Assembly (NCBI GenBank): GCA_017394605.1
Contig: JAFPXU010000031.1
Span: 1 to 34,483 of the forward strand
Direction: 5' to 3'
Origin: Clostridia bacterium
GTDB lineage: Bacteria > Bacillota_A > Clostridia > Christensenellales > CAG-138
Length of the DNA: 34,483 nt
Positions within the stretch are counted from its first letter, which is position 1, and every line of letters begins with the position of its first letter. Shown here piece by piece: positions 8,501 to 15,192 of this stretch. Both the position numbers and the translations under genes were made by a program. The notes below the pieces were generated by a model, which was not told where the DNA came from, did no database searches, and saw nothing but the letters and a program-made list of their open reading frames with translations.

Positions 8501-8955
8501 TTTCTCAAAGCCTCATTATTACTGATATAAACCTTGCCGTCCATGGTCATCATAAATAGATAATTTGCCCCGATTTTGGAAGCAAGATTCTGGAATATGT
8601 CGGTGCGGACGCTGGCATCAGCGTCCATCATAATTCTGAAAAAGCCGTTTGAAAGCAACAGATCAATGTCATCCAGGGTTTTCTGATTCCCCTCATGATA
8701 GATTTTCGCCAGAGTATCCCTGTTGTTGATGTTCCGCTCGAGAAGAGCCGACGCGGCATTAAGCGCCAGCTGGCTGTTTTTTTCCTGCTTATAAAGAGCC
8801 GCCCGTGCGTGTATGTCGGACAAAAACACGGCAAGAAGAAGTGTTCCGATCGCGATTAGAAGAAAATTGAACCATACTTTGGAAAAAAAGTAAAAATTTG
8901 CTTTTCTGCGCAGTTCGTCCGAAGCTTCCTGCTGAATTTGAGCGTTTTCTTCCAT
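5572..8955 (-). CDS. MscS-family channel with two extracytoplasmic sensor regions
   Basis: A 1127-residue membrane protein. Hydrophobic segments lie near residues 26-46, 319-345, 377-397, 722-743, 804-826, 851-871, 891-913 and 918-940. Two large hydrophilic regions, about 47-318 and 398-720, each sit between membrane helices and look like Cache-type ligand sensors; the second ends in 'yyfataiprdgmf', a typical Cache exit. Residues 915-1100 are a standard MscS core: a Gly/Ala-rich pore helix (Gly-Leu-Gly-Ala-Gln-Ser-Leu at 931-937), the 'gefrvgdivtisdfrgtv' beta domain, and the alpha/beta cage. The C-terminus is acidic (Glu-rich). MscS itself is under 300 residues, so most of this protein is input module. 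A good promoter precedes it, and the binding lipoprotein follows with a 4-bp overlap. The MscS assignment is firm; Cache is inferred from pattern. Confidence 0.9.
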   Translation of the reverse strand: MEENAQIQQEASDELRRKANFYFFSKVWFNFLLIAIGTLLLAVFLSDIHARAALYKQEKNSQLALNAASALLERNINNRDTLAKIYHEGNQKTLDDIDLLLSNGFFRIMMDADASVRTDIFQNLASKIGANYLFMMTMDGKVYISNNEALRNTNPSVPGYLTQENVNQLLRFTNISSDGSIHPVLVKNQFGTFYFYSKSFMDKTKRYALVFGTDATVIDDQLAVLQDVPSILNGIKVINDGFLFAVDTKDKLFLHYKDGDVLLTGQSTSAVGLSENALQDGYSGTETILGQPYYCFSKSFGDSTILCSAVRTDSLKASRAYVLFWPLLGFVLVMVICLAYAVIVRNDFVRRAVKTNRFVLFKGTLNPLFFDKSVFARVFPLIFAGVLAVFGISFYTQTLVEISGGLAESEVALQEVTARYESSKESNRVIENYYNDRFLSTAKLLSFILEEDSDALNTPSDYYHTFYDENGTRRFLTDDEGNHLKSVSKSFILQELCDSNEIDAIYLFDESGHTISTNTPNWFFTISHNPENQSYPFLQVLNGQKDELVQTHMKNDLGEDSQYFGVAFHYYTTKDDAGNTLYVPRSSYEKAIQNGGISEETGNIITIHRSLLQIELDEDLAGKLLAPTSVDYVLSTNMLDGGAIVLFDKEADHKCLYSPVKASIGQTAEVLGVSPKAFTGMDYYGFNNINGITYFQYFRFLEDYYFATAIPRDGMFTSRAMISILTAGACFVLILILILSVTITSSDEETLYENMSDEQAEKVLNSPIFNIMLPSGRSTSTRRAAARWDNKHIKWADKGPEQKLATILAVIFCLLLVYIVAAAFGLKTSFNDNSVIRYIFSGSWDRAPNIFAFSACALVLTAVVLIIIGFRLPVRIITSFLGTRGETVGRLLLSIVKYGCTIAGVFYCLFLLGVDAPSLLASAGILSLVIGLGAQSLIKDILAGIFIVFEGEFRVGDIVTISDFRGTVMDIGLRTTKIMGPTGNIKIYNNSDISGVLNMTKEASVATCTISIEYGQDIDYVEAVLNRDLPLLQEKNPKILDGPTYAGISNLGASGVDILIFCKCYETDIKGVARYLNKEVLQIFYRNGINVPFPNVTVSQLDMTGRKTMEDFVPKEEEGEALEEEKK

Positions 8956-8985
8956 ACCATTCCACCCGTAAATATAATCTTAATT

Positions 8986-9015
8986 ATTTTATCAAGTTTC
9001 CGCTTTTTTAGTCAA
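8986..9015 (-). promoter_or_regulatory. sigma-A-type promoter for the MscS/binding-protein operon
   Basis: On the minus strand, TTGACT (9010-9015) and TAAAAT (8986-8991) are separated by 18 bp in an A/T-rich setting. Transcription would start near 8979, about 24 nt before the start codon, leaving room for the GGGTGG ribosome site. Confidence 0.6.
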
Positions 9016-9330
9016 CATAACGTCATGCCACGGAGAAAATCCTCTTTGGGATTCAAATGCTTTACAGGTTGCGGACTGTCGCCTAATCCAATCCTTAAGA
9101 CGGAAGCATTCGTTGGAACACGTTATCGTTGACCATTTTTTTATTGATTACTTCGATAAATCGCCTAGTTCAGGAAAATAGAGTCTATTGTGGTTTTGTG
9201 TTTGAGTTCTATGCCAAAGATGTACAAAACAATGCATCTACAGATTAATGGTGCAATGAAATGAGTTTAAGTAAACTTATAAGGATGATTCGATATAGCG
9301 GTAAATCATTACTAATACAAAAATGCTGTA
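9016..9330. other. intergenic stretch with no recognised feature
   Basis: Between the channel promoter and the tRNA terminator I find no convincing gene, tRNA, riboswitch or repeat. Short reading frames here lack ribosome sites and protein-like composition. The SRP RNA that often accompanies tadA and tRNA-Ser in Bacillota is not recognisable: the conserved GGAAGCAGC-type core is absent. Confidence 0.5.
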
Positions 9331-9383
9331 AAAGGAAACGACCCCTGAATCGAACTCGTTTGGTTCGAACACAGAAGGTCGTT
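9331..9383 (-). terminator. terminator downstream of tRNA-Ser
   Basis: Read on the minus strand, AACGACC (9383-9377) pairs with GGTCGTT (9343-9337), with an inner CGAAC/GTTCG stem (9351-9355 with 9363-9367), followed by TTTCCTTTT. It starts 4 nt after the encoded CCA of the tRNA. Its T-arm-like inner loop superficially resembles a tRNA, but no acceptor or anticodon arm exists. Confidence 0.6.
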
Positions 9384-9387
9384 AACG

Positions 9388-9476
9388 TGGCGGAGCGGGT
9401 GGGATTCGAACCCACGGTAGGTTTCCCTACACCTGATTTCGAGTCAGGACCGTTATGACCACTTCGATACCGCTCC
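9388..9476 (-). tRNA. tRNA-Ser (anticodon CGA), CCA encoded
   Basis: On the minus strand the 5' acceptor strand GGAGCGG (9476-9470) pairs with CCGCTCC (9398-9392), followed by discriminator G and an encoded CCA (9390-9388). The anticodon stem CCTGA/TCAGG holds loop CTCGAAA, so the anticodon is CGA, which reads UCG. A long variable arm (GTAGGGAAACCTAC) and discriminator G are serine-tRNA hallmarks. The T arm GTGGG-TTCGAAT-CCCAC is perfect. The gene lies 40 bp downstream of tadA on the same strand and has its own promoter. Confidence 0.97.
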
Positions 9477-9491
9477 GAATGTCGCATGAAA

Positions 9492-9520
9492 AGTATAAGG
9501 GATGAAAGAGAAAAAATCAA
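9492..9520 (-). promoter_or_regulatory. promoter of tRNA-Ser inside the end of tadA
   Basis: TTGATT (9520-9515) and TATACT (9497-9492) on the minus strand are 17 bp apart. The predicted start near 9485 lies about 9 nt before the mature tRNA 5' end. The -35 box overlaps the tadA stop codon at 9517-9519. Confidence 0.7.
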
Positions 9521-9966
9521 TGTTTCGTTTTGAAGAAAGTTGTCAGCAGATCGGAGCATTCCTTTTCCAGAATCCCGCCGATGGACCGCAGGCTGAGAGG
9601 GAACCAGTGATCCGTGATGTCAGCAACTGACCCGCAGCAGCCTGATTCCGGATCATATGCTCCAAATACGAGATCCGAGAGCCGATAGTTGAGCGCCGCC
9701 CCGGCACACATGGCACACGGTTCCAAAGTAACGAACAGAACGCATCCTGTCAGTCTGCCTCCGAGCAGTCCGGCAGCTTCCCTCATGGCGAGAAATTCCG
9801 CGTGCGCGGTCATGTCATGAAGTGCCATGCATCGGTTGTGCGCTTTGGATATGACGGTGCCGTCTTTGACGACAACCGCGCCGACGGGAACTTCATCCTC
9901 TTCAAGCGCGGCTTTCGCCTCTTCCAGCGCTAGTCTCATGAATTGTTCCAGTTCCTGCTGTTTCAC
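9517..9966 (-). CDS. tadA: tRNA-specific adenosine deaminase TadA
   Basis: A 149-residue zinc deaminase that converts the wobble adenosine of tRNA-Arg(ACG) to inosine. The zinc site is complete: His55-Ala-Glu57 with Glu57 as proton shuttle, and Pro83-Cys84-x-x-Cys87. Length is normal for bacterial TadA. The N-terminus is a helix ending before 'evpvgavvv', as in family members. Its ATG overlaps the truA stop by 4 bp, so it is the last protein of the ecfA1-ecfA2-ecfT-truA-tadA operon. Two tRNA-editing/modifying enzymes are thus directly coupled and followed by a tRNA gene. Confidence 0.96.
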   Translation of the reverse strand: MKQQELEQFMRLALEEAKAALEEDEVPVGAVVVKDGTVISKAHNRCMALHDMTAHAEFLAMREAAGLLGGRLTGCVLFVTLEPCAMCAGAALNYRLSDLVFGAYDPESGCCGSVADITDHWFPLSLRSIGGILEKECSDLLTTFFKTKH

Positions 9967-10733
9967 AGACGCCCGAGGATCTCCTTTGTATCAAAATCAG
10001 GATAGACCACGCGGTACAGCGTAAGTCCGTGCGCGGGAGCTGTTGCCCCTGCAAAGGATCTTTCAGGCGTGGAAAACGCCTTCTGAACCGAATCGCGAGG
10101 GAGCCTGCCGGCGTTGATCTCCAGCATGGTGCCGACCATGATCCGGACCATGTTATAGAGGAACCCGTTTCCGCACACGTCGTAATGAAGATATTTCCCG
10201 TCTGCCGACCATTCGGAAAAATAGATAGTGCGTACCGTGTTCTCCATGGTGCTTCCGGACGACATAAACGCGCGGAAATCGTGTTCTCCGACATATTCGG
10301 ATGCCGTGCTCTGAAGTCTGTCAAAATCGAGAGGCGCGTGCACGTGGAGCGCGGTATTGCGCGTAAAGACGTCTGCATGCGGTCCCGTCTGGATCGTATA
10401 GCGGTAATGCTTGCGCTTTGCGTCGAATCTTGCATGGAAAGATCCGGGAACTTCATCCGAGTAAAGAATCCGGATATCCCGGGGAAGAAACGTGTTCAGC
10501 GCAAAGGCGAATTTATCCGCGGGCATTCTGGCATCGGTATCGAAATGCGCAACCTGCGCAAGCGCGTGAACACCGCTATCCGTTCTCCCGGAACCCTGAA
10601 GAACGGATCTGACGCCTGTCACGTTTTCGATTGCTTCCTCGATTTTCTGCTGGACAGCGACGCCGTTCGGCTGGTTCTGCCAGCCGACATAGGCGGTGCC
10701 CTCATATTCCGCTATCAGTCTGATCCGTCTCAT
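9963..10733 (-). CDS. truA: tRNA pseudouridine synthase TruA
   Basis: A 256-residue enzyme that makes pseudouridine at positions 38-40 of the anticodon stem. The start at 10733 is chosen because it gives the usual 'MRRIRLIAEYEGTAYVGWQ' beginning and overlaps the ecfT stop by 4 bp (ATGA, 10730-10733); an upstream in-frame start at 10868 would overlap ecfT by more than 130 bp. The catalytic motif Gly-Arg-Thr-Asp-Ser-Gly-Val-His has nucleophile Asp52. Coupling to ecfT is a common Bacillota arrangement (ecfA-ecfA-ecfT-truA). Here tadA follows in place of the ribosomal protein genes often found next. Confidence 0.96.
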   Translation of the reverse strand: MRRIRLIAEYEGTAYVGWQNQPNGVAVQQKIEEAIENVTGVRSVLQGSGRTDSGVHALAQVAHFDTDARMPADKFAFALNTFLPRDIRILYSDEVPGSFHARFDAKRKHYRYTIQTGPHADVFTRNTALHVHAPLDFDRLQSTASEYVGEHDFRAFMSSGSTMENTVRTIYFSEWSADGKYLHYDVCGNGFLYNMVRIMVGTMLEINAGRLPRDSVQKAFSTPERSFAGATAPAHGLTLYRVVYPDFDTKEILGRL

Positions 10734-11545
10734 ATTTTTACTCCGATCAATTGCGAGAGGATCACGGTGGCAGCGGTAAGGAACACCATAAAGGCGAATG
10801 CAAGGAAATCGTTCCGATGCATTTTCAGCTGATGCAGCCGTGTCCTGCCTTCGCTTCCGTGATAGCATCTTGATTCCATCGCGGTTGCGAGTTCGTCCGC
10901 CCGCCTGAACGCGGAAACGAAAAGCGGGATCAGAATGGGGATCATGTTTTTCAGCCTGCTGACAAGACCGCCGGATGAGAAATCGACGCCGCGCGACATC
11001 TGCGCTTTCTGGATGCGTTCGACTTCCTCCATCAGCGTGGGGATGAAACGGAGCGCGATCGTCATCATCATGGCGATTTCATGCGCAGGGAATTTCAGAA
11101 CCGAAAGCGGCGACATCAGCCGTTCGAGACCGTCAGTGAGTTCGATGGGGGAGGTCGTCAGCGTCAGAAGAGACGTACCCGCAACCAGAAGCAGAAGTCT
11201 CAGCGTAATAAACAGAGCCTTTCGCAATGATTCCAGAGTGATGCGGATGATCCAGAATTCCACAAGCGTCGTTTCGCCGCTCGTCAGGAACAGGTTCAGC
11301 ACGAACATGATCACCAGAAGCCAGCGGACCGGTTTGAGGGATGAAACCATATAACGGACCGGAATCTTCGCAAGGAGAAGCGTTCCAACAACGTACAGCG
11401 CGGGCACCAGGAATACCGGCAGGCTTCTGACAAGGAAGAGCATGACGATATAGGCGATCATCAGGATAATCTTCGTTCGCGGGTCGAGCTGATGAATGAC
11501 CGTGTTTCCGGGAAGATACTGGCCAAGGGTGATTTTCGTACCCAT
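10730..11545 (-). CDS. ecfT: ECF transporter transmembrane component EcfT
   Basis: A 271-residue scaffold protein linking interchangeable substrate (S) components to the EcfA1/EcfA2 ATPases. The start 'gqylpgntvihqldprtki' is a signature of EcfT. Hydrophobic helices follow near residues 27-45, 47-66, 85-105 and 115-135, with a last helix at about 245-265. The coupling helices carry Ser-Arg-Gly (in 'qmsrgvdf') and a second Arg-containing motif ('amesrcy'), the known ATPase contacts. It is 1 bp from ecfA2 and overlaps truA by 4 bp. A QueT-type S component is encoded across the divergent promoter region. Confidence 0.95.
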   Translation of the reverse strand: MGTKITLGQYLPGNTVIHQLDPRTKIILMIAYIVMLFLVRSLPVFLVPALYVVGTLLLAKIPVRYMVSSLKPVRWLLVIMFVLNLFLTSGETTLVEFWIIRITLESLRKALFITLRLLLLVAGTSLLTLTTSPIELTDGLERLMSPLSVLKFPAHEIAMMMTIALRFIPTLMEEVERIQKAQMSRGVDFSSGGLVSRLKNMIPILIPLFVSAFRRADELATAMESRCYHGSEGRTRLHQLKMHRNDFLAFAFMVFLTAATVILSQLIGVKI

Positions 11546-11546
11546 T

Positions 11547-12392
11547 TCAGTCCACCTCCCCGAGCAGAGCGGACGCTAGTTCGCTCGGCGTAATGATGTC
11601 GGAGGGAAGGTCCATCCCGTTTTTGATCAGCAGACGCGTCAGTTTGACGACCTGCGGAACGGAGAGGCTGAGTTTTTCCAGTTCCTCTTCTCTGGAAAAG
11701 ATCTCACGCGGTGTGCCGGACATCACAACGGAACCCCGATCCAGTACGATTACCTGTTCCGCGCATTTTGCGATGTCGTCCATGGAATGGGAGACCATGA
11801 TCACGGTGCAGCCGAGGTCTTTCTGGAAATGGCTCAGAAGCGCCATGATCTCCTTCCTCCCGCGGGGGTCGAGACCCGCCATGGGTTCGTCGAGAGCGAG
11901 ATATTTGGGTTTCATGGCAAGAACGCCCGCCAGTGCGGCGCGGCGCTTTTCGCCTCCCGAAAGATCAAAAGGCGACTGATCCGAGAAGTGCTTCGGATTC
12001 AGACCGACCTGCTCCAGAGCCTCTACCGCCCGGTCACGGCATTCGTCTTCACTGAGCCCCATGTTTTTCGGCCCGAACATCACGTCTTTGAGTACGGTCT
12101 CTTCGAACAACTGATATTCCGGATACTGGAAAACAATGCCTACCCTGGAGCGTATCTGCTTCAGATTCGTTTTGTTTTTTGTATCCAGCCCGTCGACGGT
12201 CACGGTGCCTTCCGAAGGAAGGAGCAAACCGTTCAGGTGCTGAAGGAATGTGCTTTTGCCTGAACCGGTATGGCCGATGATTCCGGTGAAACAGCCCTCC
12301 TCGATCGTAAGGGAAACGGAGGAGAGGGCTTTGAATGCCAGACTGCTTTCCGCAAGATAGCAATGGCTTACTTTTTCAAAAACGATCGACAT
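11547..12392 (-). CDS. ecfA2: ECF transporter ATP-binding protein EcfA2
   Basis: A 281-residue ABC ATPase. Walker A is Gly-His-Thr-Gly-Ser-Gly-Lys-Ser-Thr at 40-48, the Q loop is 'vfqypeyqlfe', the signature is Leu-Ser-Gly-Gly-Glu-Lys-Arg-Arg, and Walker B is 'ylaldepmagld', followed by the switch His in 'vimvshsmdd'. The 'qypeyqlfeetv' form of the Q loop is typical of EcfA2. It should pair with EcfA1 to drive vitamin or nucleobase-type uptake through EcfT. Its first 25 bp overlap the end of ecfA1, implying coupled translation. Confidence 0.95.
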   Translation of the reverse strand: MSIVFEKVSHCYLAESSLAFKALSSVSLTIEEGCFTGIIGHTGSGKSTFLQHLNGLLLPSEGTVTVDGLDTKNKTNLKQIRSRVGIVFQYPEYQLFEETVLKDVMFGPKNMGLSEDECRDRAVEALEQVGLNPKHFSDQSPFDLSGGEKRRAALAGVLAMKPKYLALDEPMAGLDPRGRKEIMALLSHFQKDLGCTVIMVSHSMDDIAKCAEQVIVLDRGSVVMSGTPREIFSREEELEKLSLSVPQVVKLTRLLIKNGMDLPSDIITPSELASALLGEVD

Positions 12393-13198
12393 ATTGCCTC
12401 CGCCGTTTCTTCAAGTGTGAGAGGGTCGCCGTCCAAGCCTACGCCCGCGGACAGAAGCCTGTTGCGAAGCCAGACTGTTTCCGGAACGTCAAGGCCCAGG
12501 GACTGCAGTTCATTGACTCTGCGGAAGATCTCGCGGGGAGTGCCTTGCATTCTGATCTGTCCGCCGCCCATCACGACGATCCGGTCACAGCCGATCGTTT
12601 CTTCCATATGCTGGGTGATCATGACGATCGTAATGCCCTTTTCCCGATGCAGACGCTCCGCGATTTCGATGATCTCACGGTGACCCTGGGGATCCAGCAT
12701 GGCGGTCGCCTCATCCAGCACAAGCACGTCGGGCTGCATGGCAAGCATGCCGGCGATTGCGATTCGCTGCTTCTGCCCGCCGGACAAGGTGCTGCTGGCG
12801 CTGAGGGCATAGGAACCCATGCCGACTTCTTCCAGAGAACTGTCCACGCGCCTTCTGATCTCATCCGGCGCAATTCCGAGATTCTCCGGACCGAAAGCGA
12901 CGTCTTCTTCCACGATGGTCGTAACGAGCTGGTTGTCCGGGTTCTGAAAAACGATTCCCACATGCTGGCGGATGGAGAGCAGACTGCTCTCGTCCGAGGT
13001 AAGCATCCCGTTTACGGAAACGGTACCCTCCGTCGGAAGGAGCAGGCCGTTGAGGCACTTTGCGAGCGTGCTTTTTCCGGAGCCGTTGTGACCGACGACC
13101 GCGATCATTTCCCCGTCCGGGATTTCCAGCGTGACGTGGGACAGGGCAGGAGAAGAAGCGTCGTCATAGCTGTATGTAACGTCCGAGACCCGTATCAT
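12368..13198 (-). CDS. ecfA1: ECF transporter ATP-binding protein EcfA1
   Basis: A 276-residue ABC ATPase, first gene of its operon. Walker A is Gly-His-Asn-Gly-Ser-Gly-Lys-Ser-Thr at 36-44; the Q loop 'vfqnpdnqlvttiveedvafgpenlg' is the classic EcfA1 form; the signature is Leu-Ser-Gly-Gly-Gln-Lys-Gln-Arg; Walker B is 'vlvldeatamldp' and the switch region 'vmithhme'-like ('mitqhmee'). GAAAGG lies 8 nt before the ATG. A promoter at 13238-13266 fits. A 25-bp overlap joins it to ecfA2. Confidence 0.95.
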   Translation of the reverse strand: MIRVSDVTYSYDDASSPALSHVTLEIPDGEMIAVVGHNGSGKSTLAKCLNGLLLPTEGTVSVNGMLTSDESSLLSIRQHVGIVFQNPDNQLVTTIVEEDVAFGPENLGIAPDEIRRRVDSSLEEVGMGSYALSASSTLSGGQKQRIAIAGMLAMQPDVLVLDEATAMLDPQGHREIIEIAERLHREKGITIVMITQHMEETIGCDRIVVMGGGQIRMQGTPREIFRRVNELQSLGLDVPETVWLRNRLLSAGVGLDGDPLTLEETAEAICRSFLKK

Positions 13199-13237
13199 GT
13201 GAGAAGCCTTTCATCAGATTGAAAATCATAACAATTT

Positions 13238-13266
13238 AGTATAACAGCTGGAATGAACGTTCGCAA
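13238..13266 (-). promoter_or_regulatory. promoter of the ecfA1-ecfA2-ecfT-truA-tadA operon
   Basis: Minus-strand TTGCGA (13266-13261) and TATACT (13243-13238) have 17-bp spacing. The predicted start is near 13231, giving a leader of about 33 nt before the ecfA1 ATG at 13198. No preQ1 or other riboswitch is visible in this leader. Confidence 0.6.
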
Positions 13267-13302
13267 TATAAGACGGCGCGCGGGAGAAATCCGTGCCGAA
13301 TG

Positions 13303-13331
13303 TTGAATTGACACTGAAAAAAACCTATACT
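13303..13331 (+). promoter_or_regulatory. promoter of the amidohydrolase-queT genes, possibly leaderless
   Basis: TTGAAT (13303-13308), a 17-bp spacer and TATACT (13326-13331) make a good sigma-A-type promoter. The amidohydrolase ATG at 13338 begins 6 nt after the -10 box, at the expected transcription start, so the message could begin with AUG. A TTGACA at 13308-13313 overlaps but is only 12 bp from the -10 box. Confidence 0.55.
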
Positions 13332-13337
13332 GAAAGC

Positions 13338-14687
13338 ATGAAGATATTGATTAAAAACATTGATACGTTAGTATCCTGCGATGATTCCGACCGCATTCTC
13401 CGTCATGTTGACCTTCTGATCGACGGCGGCAGGATCGCAAAGATCGGAACGGTGGCTGAACAGGCGGATAAAGTAATCGACGGATCCGCTCTGTTCGTTT
13501 ATCCGGGACTCGTCAACACGCACCATCATCTTTATCAGTACTTCACGCGAAACCTGCCGGAGGTACAGGGTTTTGAGCTGTTTGATTGGCTGACTGCGTT
13601 GTATGAGATCTGGAAAAACCTGAATTCGGATACGGTTCTGTATTCCTCCCTCGCCGGCATGGCCGAACTGATGAAGTACGGCTGTACGACCTGCTTCGAC
13701 CATCACTATGTGTTCCCGCAGAACGCGGACGGCATCATAGAGGCGCAGTTTGAGGCTGCGGACCGTCTGGGAATCCGCATGCATGCGTCGCGCGGAAGCA
13801 TGAGCCTTTCCAAAAAAGACGGCGGGCTTCCTCCTGATTCCGTCGTTCAGGACGTCGACACGATCCTGAAGGACAGCGCGAGGCTGATCGAAAAGTTTCA
13901 TGATCCTTCGGAGTTCTCCATGCGCCAGATGGTGCTTGCCCCGTGCTCTCCGTTTTCCGTGACGGCGGACCTGTTGCGTGAAAGCGCCGTGCTCGCAAGG
14001 CAGTACGGCGTCCGCCTGCATACGCATCTCTGCGAGACGAAGGACGAAGAGCGGTTTACGCTCGAAAAGACCGGAATGCGTCCGTATGCGTATATGGAAT
14101 CGCTCGGGTGGACCGGTCCGGATGTGTTTTACGCGCACGGGATCCATTTCAACGATGAAGAGCTGAAGGAACTTGCGAGGACGCAGACCGGCGTGGCGCA
14201 TTGCCCGTGTTCGAACATGAAGCTTTCAAGCGGCACCGCAAGGATTCCGGAAATGCTGAAACTCGGCGTTCCGGTAGGACTTGCCGTGGACGGGAGCGCT
14301 TCCAACGACGCGAGCAATCTTCTGGACGAGATCCGCGTTGCCTATCTGCTCCACAGGCTGACCTGGGGAGATAAGGCGCCGACGGGCTATGACATACTGA
14401 AGATGGCGACCAGAGGGAGCGCAAGGCTTCTTGGAAGGAACGATATCGGACAGCTGAGCGAAGGAAAGGCAGCCGATCTGTTCGCCATCCGCAAAGACCG
14501 CGCGGTCATGCTCTGTGCTGAAAAGGATCCTGCGAACCTGTTCGGAACCGTCGGGTACCACCAGCCGGTCGATCTCGTCATCGTGAACGGGAGAGAGACG
14601 GTCCGGGACGGCGAGCTACTCACCGTGGACGAGGAAGAGATCCGGCGCGGCGGCGCGGTCGCTGTCGAAAGGCTTCTGAAGGCATGA
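13338..14687 (+). CDS. amidohydrolase, 8-oxoguanine deaminase/cytosine-deaminase-like (COG0402 type)
   Basis: A 449-residue metal-dependent deaminase acting on a purine- or triazine-like ring. Metal ligands in order: His62-x-His64 within 'nthhhlyqyftrn', His228-Thr-His230 ('hthlcet'), His267 ('yahgihf'), and Asp318 ('avdgsasnd'). The 'thhhlyq' form resembles the 8-oxoguanine deaminase/hydroxyatrazine hydrolase subgroup. Start choice is open: ATG 13338 matches the family N-terminus but has no ribosome site, while GTG 13293 has GGGAG upstream and adds 15 residues. The stop overlaps queT by 4 bp (ATGA), so the enzyme is tied to an ECF substrate component for 7-deazapurines. Deamination of guanine-like imported compounds is inferred; other substrates are possible. 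Confidence 0.85.
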   Translation: MKILIKNIDTLVSCDDSDRILRHVDLLIDGGRIAKIGTVAEQADKVIDGSALFVYPGLVNTHHHLYQYFTRNLPEVQGFELFDWLTALYEIWKNLNSDTVLYSSLAGMAELMKYGCTTCFDHHYVFPQNADGIIEAQFEAADRLGIRMHASRGSMSLSKKDGGLPPDSVVQDVDTILKDSARLIEKFHDPSEFSMRQMVLAPCSPFSVTADLLRESAVLARQYGVRLHTHLCETKDEERFTLEKTGMRPYAYMESLGWTGPDVFYAHGIHFNDEELKELARTQTGVAHCPCSNMKLSSGTARIPEMLKLGVPVGLAVDGSASNDASNLLDEIRVAYLLHRLTWGDKAPTGYDILKMATRGSARLLGRNDIGQLSEGKAADLFAIRKDRAVMLCAEKDPANLFGTVGYHQPVDLVIVNGRETVRDGELLTVDEEEIRRGGAVAVERLLKA

Positions 14688-15166
14688 ACACGAAATATCT
14701 AGCCAAAGCCGGAATCATAGGCGCTCTGTATGCCGTCCTCACGATCGTACTTGCGCCGATCTCATACGGTATGTTCCAGTGCAGGATTGCGGAAGCACTC
14801 TGCGTGCTTCCGTGCCTGACAGGTGCGGCTGTACCGGGTCTTTTCATGGGATGTCTGGCCGCCAACCTTATTACCGGCGCGCCGGTATATGACGTGATCT
14901 TCGGTTCGGTCGCGACCCTGCTCGGCGCGTGGGGAACACACATTCTGAGCCGGAGAAAAGTATCAAAGTTCCTGCTCCCGCTTCCGACCGTACTGTGCAA
15001 CGCGGTAATCGTCGGGCTGGTTCTGCGTTATGCCTACCAGATCGAGGCGCCTCTTCCGCTGATCATGCTCCTGGTGGGAGCCGGGGAGGCCGTAGCGTGC
15101 TATCTGCTCGGGCTTCCGCTGCTGAAACTGCTCGAGCACAGCCGGTTTGATTTCATGCGTGATTAG
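14684..15166 (+). CDS. queT: QueT-type ECF substrate component (queuosine precursor uptake)
   Basis: A 160-residue membrane protein of about five to six helices. The sequence 'apisygmfqcriaealcvlp' followed by 'avpglfmgclaanlitg' and 'dvifgsvatllgaw' is the QueT family pattern, predicted to carry queuosine precursors such as preQ1 or preQ0 into the cell. It overlaps the amidohydrolase by 4 bp. The EcfA1/EcfA2/EcfT module it needs is divergent on the other side of the promoter region. Substrate assignment rests on family resemblance; no preQ1 riboswitch is found upstream. Confidence 0.85.
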   Translation: MNTKYLAKAGIIGALYAVLTIVLAPISYGMFQCRIAEALCVLPCLTGAAVPGLFMGCLAANLITGAPVYDVIFGSVATLLGAWGTHILSRRKVSKFLLPLPTVLCNAVIVGLVLRYAYQIEAPLPLIMLLVGAGEAVACYLLGLPLLKLLEHSRFDFMRD

Positions 15167-15192
15167 GGATGGATGACTTGAAAGGAACGAAT

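Noticed and set aside
9016..9330. SRP RNA expected near tadA and tRNA-Ser
   Set aside because: The conserved SRP core is not found on either strand.
9331..9383. Second tRNA beside tRNA-Ser
   Set aside because: Only a T-arm-like loop is present; no acceptor, D or anticodon arm. It fits a terminator hairpin better.
12335..13222. 295-codon frame on the plus strand
   Set aside because: Antisense to ecfA1, whose ABC motifs are complete.
13308..13331. TTGACA as -35 box of the amidohydrolase promoter
   Set aside because: Spacing to TATACT is 12 bp; TTGAAT at 13303 gives the proper 17 bp.
13199..13337. preQ1 riboswitch upstream of queT or the ECF genes
   Set aside because: No preQ1-type stem with an A-rich tail is recognisable on either strand.
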